Program-made: the position numbers and the translations under genes
NCBI GenBank assembly: GCA_963522175.1
Contig: CAUQXC010000001.1
Location: 310,001-374,000, forward strand
Direction: 5' to 3'
Length of the DNA: 64,000 bases
Source: CAKAHY01 sp963522175
GTDB lineage: Bacteria > Bacillota > Clostridia > Lachnospirales > Lachnospiraceae
Shown here: piece after piece, positions 49,050 through 58,000 of the stretch
Layout of the letters: each line of letters opens with the position of its first letter
Position numbering within the stretch: position 1 is the stretch's first letter
Notes under the pieces: generated by a model
What the model saw: the letters and a program-made list of their open reading frames with translations, nothing else
Databases searched by the model: none
Told to the model about the DNA's origin: nothing

Positions 49050-50750
49050 TTGAAAAATAAAAGTATCTATTTGCGACTTTTTGACGGGATCAGATTTACG
49101 ATACTGCTGTCTGTAGGTTTTCTTTTTGCTATAACCTGCATTGTTTTTATGTTCTATTACACGGATGACAGAGTACAGGCTTCGGATATACAGCTAAGTC
49201 ACATTGAAAACCGCTTGGAGCATTATTTTACTTCAACCACACATTATTCAAGGCTTATTTTAAACAGCGCTGCCATACAAAGCAGTCTCGGGACTTACTA
49301 TAATGACAGAAAGCATTTTTCGGCACAAAAAATCAATATGAGTCTTGAAATACATAAGCTTACTTATCCCGCTCCTTATATTTACAGTATAAGTATATAT
49401 GATAAGGATTACAATATCATCGTAAGCTCTGAAAGAAAGCAATATCCGGGGAACTTTAGAGAGCTTGATGTAACGGACGGAACATGGTTTACAAGCAAAA
49501 AATATGATTTATGGGACGATGTACTTATAGATACATTTTCCTATGTTTGTCCTATTTATGATTACCGTAGCGGAGATTTATACGGCTATACCGAGCTTAG
49601 CCTGTCGGAAAAAAGTATAGCGGATATTTACAGCGCCGCAGACACAGGAAGCTCGTTTTACCTTCTTCTTGACGATAATCTGAAAGTAGTAAGTAAATCT
49701 GATTTTTTAGACGAAAAAACGGCTATAATCGACAAGCTGATAAATAAACCGGGCAGAAATACTCCCGGACATATTTTTACAAGCTACGGCTTTATAAACA
49801 TGATATTTTTAAAGCCGTATTCATGGAGACTTGTGCACGTTATTCCTTTTTACTCTTTTGTAAAGCCCGCACTTACCATTACCGTCGCTTTTTTACTTAC
49901 AACCGTATTTTCGCTGGTGCTTGCGTTTTTAATGTCAAAGCGCCTTGCAAAAAACCTCAGCAAACCTATTTACGCATTGGTAGAGCATACACATTTTGTA
50001 AAGCTCGGGCACTGGAAGGAATTTTCATATAAAGCCGATTCGCCTGAAATGGAAAAGCTGATAAGTGACTTTAACGCCATGATAGAGTCGCAAATTGAAC
50101 TTAAAAATATGCTTGTCGATACCGAAAGAGAAAAAAACAGGCTTGAGATAGATAAGGTAAACGAGCAGATAAAACCGCATTTTCTTTACAATACCTTGGA
50201 TAATATATATTCACTTGCAAGCCTTGATGAGAAAGAAGCTCTTATGGGACTTGTTATGAATCTTTCAAAATTTTACAGGGGAAGCCTAAGTCTCGGAAAA
50301 AGCTTTGTAAGCGTAGAGGAAGAGCTTAACACCTGCAGGGCTTATCTCGATATAATGAAAGTGCGCTACCATGATAAGTTTGATTATAAAATCACCTGTC
50401 CTGACAGCATAAAACTCTGCAAATGCCCTAAGCTTATACTCCTTCCTTTGGTTGAAAACAGCATATATCACGGTATAAAGGGACTTAAATATAAAGGATG
50501 TATAAATGTAAACCTGAGCGAAAAGGATGATGAAAACATACTCTTTTGCGTGGATGATAACGGCTTCGGTATCGATACTCCGAAGCTTAAAGAGATTTTA
50601 CAAGGCGGTACCGAAGGCAATAACCATTTTGCCTTAAAGCATATTAACCGTCTTTTAAGCCTGTATTACGGTGATAAGTATAAACTGTATTTTAAAAACA
50701 ATGACATAGGCTGTACTATATTCTTCAAGATAAAAAAGGAGAGTTTATGA
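49050..50750 (+). CDS. yesM: YesM-type sensor histidine kinase
   Basis: This 566-residue kinase has TM1 at about 13-33 and a large external Cache-type sensor (about 35-275). TM2 lies at about 280-302, then a HAMP segment. The His_kinase domain contains NEQIKPHFLYNTLDNIYSLA with the phospho-His. The ATPase domain shows LLPLVENSIYHGIK and FCVDDNGFGIDTP. YesM/YesN pairs of this design usually activate adjacent oligosaccharide transport genes. The start is a TTG at 49050 with GGGAG 7 nt upstream; no in-frame ATG gives the full TM1. It overlaps yesN by 4 nt and is divergent from the binding-protein gene. Confidence 0.93.
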   Translation: MKNKSIYLRLFDGIRFTILLSVGFLFAITCIVFMFYYTDDRVQASDIQLSHIENRLEHYFTSTTHYSRLILNSAAIQSSLGTYYNDRKHFSAQKINMSLEIHKLTYPAPYIYSISIYDKDYNIIVSSERKQYPGNFRELDVTDGTWFTSKKYDLWDDVLIDTFSYVCPIYDYRSGDLYGYTELSLSEKSIADIYSAADTGSSFYLLLDDNLKVVSKSDFLDEKTAIIDKLINKPGRNTPGHIFTSYGFINMIFLKPYSWRLVHVIPFYSFVKPALTITVAFLLTTVFSLVLAFLMSKRLAKNLSKPIYALVEHTHFVKLGHWKEFSYKADSPEMEKLISDFNAMIESQIELKNMLVDTEREKNRLEIDKVNEQIKPHFLYNTLDNIYSLASLDEKEALMGLVMNLSKFYRGSLSLGKSFVSVEEELNTCRAYLDIMKVRYHDKFDYKITCPDSIKLCKCPKLILLPLVENSIYHGIKGLKYKGCINVNLSEKDDENILFCVDDNGFGIDTPKLKEILQGGTEGNNHFALKHINRLLSLYYGDKYKLYFKNNDIGCTIFFKIKKESL

Positions 50751-51838
50751 CAAAAATAAAACTTATTATTGCGGACGACGAATATTTTATTCGTGCAAGA
50801 CTGGCAAAAATCATTTCAGAAAAGAGAGAAGACATCAACATTGTTTCTCTATGTGAGGACGGTGAAGACGTTCTTAAGTTACTTGCATTGTCAAACGTTG
50901 ATATTTTATTAATGGACATTAAAATGATTTCTTTAAGCGGACTTGAAGTGGCAAAATTTGTATATGACAATAAGTTAAACACAAAAATCATACTTGTTTC
51001 CGGCTACAACGATTTTAATTATGCCGTTGAAGCCATGCGTTACGGGGTTTTTGATTATCTTTCAAAGCCTATAAGCGAAGAAGATCTTTTATCTGCGGTA
51101 GACAAGTGTATACTCTCCGTAAATGAAGCCAAAAATATGCCTAAGGATACAAGTAAGACCTTACTTTCTCCCTTGTTTCCAAAAGAAAATACCTTTACAA
51201 GCAATAAAGATATAAGTAATGTAAGGCCTTTAGTCATTAAGTATATGGTAAATTCGGATGAGGAGTCCTATAAAAACTTTATCAAAGAAAATACCAGCGA
51301 TATTATAGACAATTATAATGCCACCACGCTTTACAAATTCATACGTGAAGTTATAAATACTCTTGATGTGAAATATCATATACTCCAAAACCTGACCTTG
51401 GTTGAATATATGCAAGCATATATTTTCGATAAAAATGTTAAAAGTGTGGATGAACTCAACAAAATCCTTATGGATATAGGAAGCGATTGTATGAGTTTAA
51501 ATATTGCATCGACTAAGGAACAGCTAATCAGCAGACAAATAATAGAGGACATAGAGAAGCATTTTTGCGAAAGTGATTACAATGTTACCGATATTGCAAA
51601 AAATCTCGGGAAAAATCCCTCTTACCTCAATACCGTATTCAAAAAGGTTCACGGTCGTACAATCAAGCATACCTTATCCGAGTACAGGCTTGAAAAAGCT
51701 CGAAAATTGCTGAGACTTGGAACTCCAAAGATTCTCGACGTGGCATTGCAATGCGGCTACACCGACATATTTTATTTCAGCAAGAGGTATAAATCAAAAT
51801 TCGGCTACCCTCCGAGCGAGGAGAATCTGAAAGCATAA
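50747..51838 (+). CDS. yesN: YesN-type response regulator, AraC family
   Basis: This 363-residue regulator has an N-terminal receiver (KLIIADDEYFIRARLAKII; phospho-Asp in LLMDIKM; Lys in YLSKPISEED). A middle linker of about 130 residues follows. The C-terminal AraC pair of helix-turn-helix motifs contains VTDIAKNLGKNPSYLNTVFKKVHG and ILDVALQCGYTDIFYFSKRYKSKFG (landmarks). Its start overlaps the yesM stop (ATGA). It probably activates the divergent sugar-uptake and fucosidase operon on receipt of an external glycan signal sensed by YesM. A strong hairpin ends the unit. Confidence 0.94.
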   Translation: MTKIKLIIADDEYFIRARLAKIISEKREDINIVSLCEDGEDVLKLLALSNVDILLMDIKMISLSGLEVAKFVYDNKLNTKIILVSGYNDFNYAVEAMRYGVFDYLSKPISEEDLLSAVDKCILSVNEAKNMPKDTSKTLLSPLFPKENTFTSNKDISNVRPLVIKYMVNSDEESYKNFIKENTSDIIDNYNATTLYKFIREVINTLDVKYHILQNLTLVEYMQAYIFDKNVKSVDELNKILMDIGSDCMSLNIASTKEQLISRQIIEDIEKHFCESDYNVTDIAKNLGKNPSYLNTVFKKVHGRTIKHTLSEYRLEKARKLLRLGTPKILDVALQCGYTDIFYFSKRYKSKFGYPPSEENLKA

Positions 51839-51849
51839 TTCTGCATTGA

Positions 51850-51886
51850 AAAAGGTCCTTTATGTTCTTAACATAAAAGACCTTTT
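51850..51886. terminator. Bidirectional terminator between yesN and the zinc-ribbon gene
   Basis: AAAAGGTC-c-TTTATGTT pairs with AACATAAA-a-GACCTTTT: 16 of 17 pairs, with one mismatch and a 3-nt loop. Both strands end in T-runs, which suits the convergent genes on each side. Confidence 0.85.
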
Positions 51887-51900
51887 CTTATCTGAAAATC

Positions 51901-52827
51901 TTAGTTTTCCTGATTCTGTTTTTGTTCGAAAGCGGCTTTTTCATCTTTTAAGCTCTTACCGCAACCGCTACAAAAGTTCTTATCAGCCTTAACTTTCGTG
52001 CCGCAGTTTGAACATTCAAGAAGTTCTTCTCCGGCGTTAGGAGTGCTTTGAACGGGTGCCGCCGCCTGAACATTCGTATTACTTTGAGTATTTTGAACAG
52101 GTGCTGCCGCCTGAGTAGCCTGAGCCTCTCCTTTCGTCTCACTCTTATTAAGATCTTTAACGGCACTGCTTACGGTTTGACCCAAATTCTTTGCAAAAGC
52201 TTCTGTCTTTTTGAGATTCTCCTTCGTAAAAAGCTCTTCGCTTCCTATTCCTTCATCAACCCCCATAAGTCCGGTATTAACTATGGCATAAATACCTACT
52301 ATTACAAGCAATATATTTATTATAGAGTAAAGGTGATAAGGGATTGTAGTCTTTATATATAATCCCATCAAACTCATTAACGAAACTTGTTTCACAACTC
52401 CGCCCAAACCTGCAAGCATAATGTAGTTGGCTACTCCGCCCGCTACTATAAACAGGTATTGAGACATCATAACTCTGTAGCTGAACTCTCTGTTTTCCAG
52501 TTTTCTTCCAATAATAGATATCACAAGTCCTACGACGGGAACCAATACAAGAAGACCGCAGAGAAAGAACAGGGGAGCTAAGGAATCTAAAAATCCTCTG
52601 CTTAATTCTATAAAAGCTCTTCCGCCGGAGATGAAAAGAGAAAACGGCGATATATAAGGCACAGCAGGCATATCACTTCTCCATGATGCACCCGCTTCCA
52701 CAGTAACAAATCTAAAAAGTCCCAAAAATAAGAGCAGAATAGAGCCTACCATTATAATATTTTGAACGCTTATCTTTGTATTTTTCACTAAAACCAAATC
52801 GTTATATTTACTTCTTTTTATATTCAT
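51901..52827 (-). CDS. Four-TM membrane protein with a C-terminal zinc ribbon, unknown function
   Basis: The 308-residue protein has hydrophobic segments at about 22-45, 83-108, 124-147 and 160-185. A cytoplasmic part follows, with an Ala/Gln/Thr/Pro-rich linker containing two near-repeats (QAAAPVQNTQSN and QAAAPVQSTPNA). The last 40 residues hold a zinc ribbon: CSNCGTKVKADKNFCSGCG. I do not recognise the membrane part. It lies 3 bp downstream of the 52831-54849 lipoprotein gene, whose product also ends in a cytoplasmic zinc ribbon. The two are surely co-transcribed and probably work together. Zinc ribbons in such tails may mediate protein contacts rather than DNA binding. Confidence 0.75.
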   Translation of the reverse strand: MNIKRSKYNDLVLVKNTKISVQNIIMVGSILLLFLGLFRFVTVEAGASWRSDMPAVPYISPFSLFISGGRAFIELSRGFLDSLAPLFFLCGLLVLVPVVGLVISIIGRKLENREFSYRVMMSQYLFIVAGGVANYIMLAGLGGVVKQVSLMSLMGLYIKTTIPYHLYSIINILLVIVGIYAIVNTGLMGVDEGIGSEELFTKENLKKTEAFAKNLGQTVSSAVKDLNKSETKGEAQATQAAAPVQNTQSNTNVQAAAPVQSTPNAGEELLECSNCGTKVKADKNFCSGCGKSLKDEKAAFEQKQNQEN

Positions 52828-52830
52828 CCT

Positions 52831-54849
52831 TTATTCCAATTTTGCTCCGCAATTTCCGCAAAATTTTTCTCCTTTATTATTTTTAGTTCCGCAGTCTCCG
52901 CAAAATACGCTTTCCTGCTCTTGTACATCCGAGGTTTGAGTGTTTATTTCTTGCACAGGCTCTGCATGGCTTTTTTCGGTCTGTGCACCGCTTTTTGATT
53001 TTTTCATAAGCTTAAAGCCGAAAAATGCTCCTACTACCAGTAAGATAATCACTATAGGAATAAGAATAAGCTTTACGAAATCAAATTCCGGTATACGCAC
53101 TCCTTCTACCGTAACCTTCAGCACTCCTGCGTAAATATCGTCTTTAGCTTGGGATACATCATTAACATTGATATCGGTATATACCTTCGTATATTTTCCT
53201 TTCTCTATGTTTGTATCCTTCTTCATAGGCAGGCTCTTAATTTTTCCGAACTCATAATTAAGAGTTTTTATATTTCCGCTTGTTATGTTTCCAAGACTGA
53301 ACTCATCCGTAAACACTATAGACTTATCGGACTTTGAAGGTGACACCTCATATTTAACCTTGTTTTCCTTATTCTTGAAAACACTGTTCCATGCATTTTT
53401 TTCTTCGCTCTTTTTTGTATCCTCTTCTATGCTGACACTAAAGCCCTTTTCCGTCTTTTTAACGGATTTTAAGCTTAAAGCCGAATCTTTGAAGGTTCCC
53501 TCCGCCTTGTTCTTAATATCTTCAAAGGCTTTATCGGATAAATCGGCTATATAATCTACGTTTACCTTTCTTACAAAGTCTTTATCGCCCTTTAAGCTCA
53601 CGCTTATGTCCATATTCTCTACATCAAAAGGATTATAAACCTTGTATGCACAGGAGAACTGCAAGCCGTATTGCGAAAAAAGTTTTGTATAATTTTCAGC
53701 ATCCACTTCATCTTTTATCGTTTCATCAAAGGATAAGGAATATCCGCCTTTAACATCCTTTGCACTTTTTCCGTCAAGCTCAAAGCCGAAATACGCTTCT
53801 TTTTCTTTATTTTCCTTGTTTGAATCTATGTACACGGATCTTTTATTGACATAATATTCAAAATCAACCTTACCGTTATATCCGCTCACATAATTTTGAA
53901 GATTGATATTTTCCTCTATACTGTCTTCGGAGTAAAAAATCATTGAATTGGCTTTAGATTTTTCATCCCCTTCATTTACCTTTAAGCCGAATGCCTGATC
54001 TTCTTGTCCCAAAAATTCTTTTGTAAAGCTGTCAAGCTCTTCCGCACTCATATTTTCAGCTTTTAAAATAAATGCCGTTTCCGCATTGGTTTCCGCTTTT
54101 GAAAAGTCTGCCTTTCCCGCTCTTTCCTTAAGATAGGCTTCAATATCCTCACCCTTTTTTGATATGGTTTGTTCCGGTACGGAAACAATAATCAGTCTGT
54201 CATATTTTTGTCCCGGTTTTACATCGGTTAAAAATTTAACTCCGTTTATAGGCATATATTCAATATTATCAAAATCTATGCTTACAGCATACGGTATGTC
54301 AAAATTTTCTTCCTCGTATACCAAGTGATATTGGGCACTTTCGTATATTGAGCTTCTGTTCGACTCTTCCACATAGCCTTTTTCTATGATGAGGTCATCA
54401 AACCACTTAAGCAGATCCTTACTGCTGAAACTCTCTTTTATGCTTAATCCCTGTGCAAAGACGGAATCAGGATTTGAATAGCTGACAAGATCCTTCATCT
54501 CCTCCTTTGTACGTCCTGCCTTCTCGAGAAGGCTTGTAAGCTTCTTTTCATAGTCTTCTTTTGAATCAAAATTCAGTGTAAAAGTGTACACTACATTCTG
54601 ATCGTCCGAACTTGATTCAAATGTAAGCTCCTCAGGAACACCTTCCGCAACCGCAGCGGTTATAGTAGCTTCATCTCCCGTAACGTAAGACAGGTTCTCC
54701 TCCTTATTTACGGTTAGGGTCATCACTCTGCTTCCCTTAAATTCGGAATCCAAATTCAAGTTCGTTTCGAGCTTACCGCCGCAGGCACTAAGTAAAAAGC
54801 AAGTCAGCAGAATACTCAGTGCAAACAAAATGCTCTTAATTCTCTTCAT
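52831..54849 (-). CDS. Lipoprotein with a C-terminal TM helix and cytoplasmic zinc ribbon
   Basis: This 672-residue protein has lipobox LSAC with lipid Cys23, followed by CGGKLETNLNLDSEF. A long external region of about 560 residues rich in Asp/Glu/Lys contains repeated beta-type segments (SRVMTLTVNKEEN, then VMTL-like strands later). A transmembrane helix follows at about 600-622 (FVKLILIPIVIILLVVGAFFG), then a linker and a terminal ribbon FCGDCGTKNNKGEKFCGNCGAKLE (split landmark). Both ends are thus fixed: lipid outside at the N-terminus, helix into the cytoplasm at the C-terminus. The family is unknown to me. The ATG at 54849 has GGAGG 5 nt upstream. It is co-transcribed with the 51901 gene. 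Confidence 0.75.
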   Translation of the reverse strand: MKRIKSILFALSILLTCFLLSACGGKLETNLNLDSEFKGSRVMTLTVNKEENLSYVTGDEATITAAVAEGVPEELTFESSSDDQNVVYTFTLNFDSKEDYEKKLTSLLEKAGRTKEEMKDLVSYSNPDSVFAQGLSIKESFSSKDLLKWFDDLIIEKGYVEESNRSSIYESAQYHLVYEEENFDIPYAVSIDFDNIEYMPINGVKFLTDVKPGQKYDRLIIVSVPEQTISKKGEDIEAYLKERAGKADFSKAETNAETAFILKAENMSAEELDSFTKEFLGQEDQAFGLKVNEGDEKSKANSMIFYSEDSIEENINLQNYVSGYNGKVDFEYYVNKRSVYIDSNKENKEKEAYFGFELDGKSAKDVKGGYSLSFDETIKDEVDAENYTKLFSQYGLQFSCAYKVYNPFDVENMDISVSLKGDKDFVRKVNVDYIADLSDKAFEDIKNKAEGTFKDSALSLKSVKKTEKGFSVSIEEDTKKSEEKNAWNSVFKNKENKVKYEVSPSKSDKSIVFTDEFSLGNITSGNIKTLNYEFGKIKSLPMKKDTNIEKGKYTKVYTDINVNDVSQAKDDIYAGVLKVTVEGVRIPEFDFVKLILIPIVIILLVVGAFFGFKLMKKSKSGAQTEKSHAEPVQEINTQTSDVQEQESVFCGDCGTKNNKGEKFCGNCGAKLE

Positions 54850-54993
54850 TTTTACCTCCATACATTATTTTAAATCTTTTGATATATAAAATTTGCATTG
54901 CTTGATACCCCATATTATACCATAGACAAGACTTTATATCTATTATTGTTTTATATTTTTTATATATATGTATATTATAAATTTCCAATTATA

Positions 54994-55026
54994 AAAAAGG
55001 GAACCGCAAAATTCGGTTCCCTTTTT
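54994..55026 (-). terminator. Terminator after the subtilisin gene
   Basis: AAAAAGGGAACCG (54994-55006) and CGGTTCCCTTTTT (55014-55026) form a 13-bp perfect stem with a 7-nt loop, with a T-run on the minus strand. Confidence 0.9.
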
Positions 55027-55028
55027 CT

Positions 55029-58000
55029 TTATCTGCTTTTGTATATATAAATTGTTTTTTCGTATACGGAGCCTGCAATATCCTCCGCTTTTATCCTGAT
55101 TTTGTTTTGCCCCTGCACAAGCTTGACTTCAATCTCCTTATTTATCTCCACTCCCGGAGTATCAAAGGATTTTGAACTGTTATCAATCATATCTATAAGA
55201 GAATCTCCGTTATACAGCTTGAGCTTTATGGAATTGTCCGTGGCCTTAAGCTTAAGCTTTACGCTCTCCGAACTCAAATCTCTTTTCTCCACACTGTAGG
55301 ATATCGTCGGTTTTTCATTATCGTAGAAAAGTCTCCTTACTATACTTGCCTTTTCGCCGTTTTTCGTAAATGCCTCGGCTCTTATATTAACATTAAAATC
55401 CTTAACGCTTATATCTTTTTCAAATTCATATACATAGATGTTCTTTTCAGTCTTCTTTTTAACTATCTCCTCCGCTTCTATATTTACGAGTTCTCCGTCT
55501 ACATTTCCGTACTTATCAACAAGACTTAGGCTTATGCTTGTTACGCTGTCATCATTTTTCACATTGGAAACAAAGCCTTTTACCCTAAGTTTTCCGTTAT
55601 TAAGCTCCTTTACAATATCGAGAAGTCCCGGGCTTGTAATAAATACCGAAGGATATCTGTATTTACTGTCATCCGGTTCATTTTCCTTCCCCTTATCATC
55701 TCCCGCTATGTCGTTTTCTATCTCATAATCGGCATCGGACTCCGTCGATAAATTACCGTCTCCCTTATTTTTGTACTTTATGCTTATACTTGCATCCTCA
55801 TAAATATCATAATAAATATTTACTGCGTAACGGGAAGAGTCATAGCCCGAGGCTTTACCCTCTTCCATATCAAAATATGCCGCTTTTCTTAGAGCCTCCG
55901 TTTTTCCTCCGGAAGTTATGCTTACACCTTCAACATTCTTATTTGCATTATCCGCAAAAACCATCTGAAGCTTTATGCGACCTCCCTTTGTTGTAAACTC
56001 CGGGTTTTGCTCATTGACAGAAATTTCTTTATTATCAAGTTTTATCTGCTTGAAATTTTTCAAGCCGCTCTCGTAAAGATTAATGCTTATATCCTTTATA
56101 TCCCTAGGCTTTTGCATCTGCCCGTCTGAAAACGTCGTGATGACCTCGCAGCTGTTTACAAAAGGATCTATAGTGAATTCTACGCTGTTTTCATCTTCAT
56201 CGTAATTGAAGTTATACTTCGCAACATTTTCTATATTATAGTTATCCTTGTCTATAATATAATTTATCTGCCTTCTGTTCCTCTTTATATACAAAGTACT
56301 TAGATATTTGTTGTTTGCAAGCTTTATCTTCACCTTCGCCTTGGTATCCGTTGTGCTGTAGCTTCCTTTGTCGAGTTTGACATCATTTACAAAAACTTCT
56401 ATGTTGTTTTCTTTCATAGAATTATAGAAACTGAGGAAGTTTATAGTATTATAGTTTTCATTCTCTCCAGTTTTAAGCTCCACCGCTTTTTTATTGCTCA
56501 GATAGTCTTTTGCAATAATCTGTATATGTGAAGTATCCGTAAAATACGGGCAACTTATTTCTATATCTTTGTTTCTGTGACCGTTCAGGCATATAAAAAT
56601 CTGTCCGCTTTCATCCTCCGCAGTCGGCACCTCACTTGCCGGAATGTCAAGCTGTCCGTCTATGACTTTTAAAAGCTCTTTTCCGTCTTTTACCTCCTTA
56701 TCGGTAAAGCTTATCCTTGTATACTTTCCGTATTTAGGTTTTCCCGTAAAGCCCTGATCCGCTTGTGAGCTTGTCGCCGTTTTATCATACTTTACAGATT
56801 CTATATAAATATCTTCCACACCTGTTCCTATATCTTTTACCTTGAAATTGACACTCTTTAATCTTCCGGCTATGTCGGTAATGTTAGGGTTATCGTAAAT
56901 CAAAGGTTCCGTATTGTCCGTACTTATATTATATCTGTAAATCTGCTCAGCTTTATCCTTTGTATTCAGCTTTACTTTGATTTGATATATGTACTTCTCG
57001 TTTTCCTTTATTTCTTCTCCTCCTATTTTTCCGTCCCATAAGGAATCCGGCATCAGTCTGAAGCTTTTATTTCTTGCCAGCCTGCTCAGCTTTCTGACAT
57101 CAACGGACTTGCCCAGTACCCTAAGCTCGTTTTCTCCGCTTGCATCAAAAACGGCATACTCCACTTCTTCCATATTTCTTAAAGGAGCTATTCTTGCCAC
57201 CAACTCCGAGTGATACATACTCTTAGGAGAAAAATACACCGTATTGTCTACTACAGGAAGAGGTAACATCATTTTTGTCGTAAATACCGACGAATGCGTT
57301 CCTTCATCCTTATTTACAAAAAACTGAGTATTTCTTTTTTCCCCACCTATTTCATCAACCGAAAAAGCATCTATGGCTTTCTGTTCATCCCAATCTCCGT
57401 AAAAGCCCAAAAACGGCACGCTGAGGTCTACAGGGTCTACCGTATCCGTATCCTTTATTGTAATATAGCCTTCCATATAGTTGCCCGAAGCTAAGCCTGC
57501 ACTTGTGTAATCCAGTGAAAGCTCGAGTGTCTTCTTGCTTTTCGGAGAAACAACAAATTCTTTTTCCATAGTATCCAAGGATGTACTCAGGTACTCCGAA
57601 TTTCCGGTTCTGTAGCCGTTTTCGCTCGCTTCCCGTAAAAGTCTCGGAGTTATTAAATATTTCTTTTCCTTATCCGAAAAATTCTCAAATTCAAGGCTTA
57701 CATTAAAGCTTTTACTGTCAAGCTCTCCAAGCTCAAGCTTTCCGTCCGCCTTATCGTCATTTGTTCCGGTAGCTTTTACAACAACGACGGTTTTCAGAGC
57801 CTTTTCTATATTCATAGCTCCGCTGCCCTGCTGTCTTACAAAATAAGGGCTGCCCGCTACCGCTGAATGAGGATTTACCACCGGACTTGCGGTATTCATA
57901 AGCAAGAGCTTGATAAAATCGGCTTCATTATCCGTTTTAATATTATTTTGTCTTATATACTGCTTTAATATTGCGCTTGCACCTGCAACCTGAGGAGCCG

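Noticed and set aside
55029..55120. LPXTG sorting signal at the end of the subtilisin
   Set aside because: The C-terminus ends in a beta strand with YIYKSR and has neither an LPXTG motif nor a hydrophobic tail.
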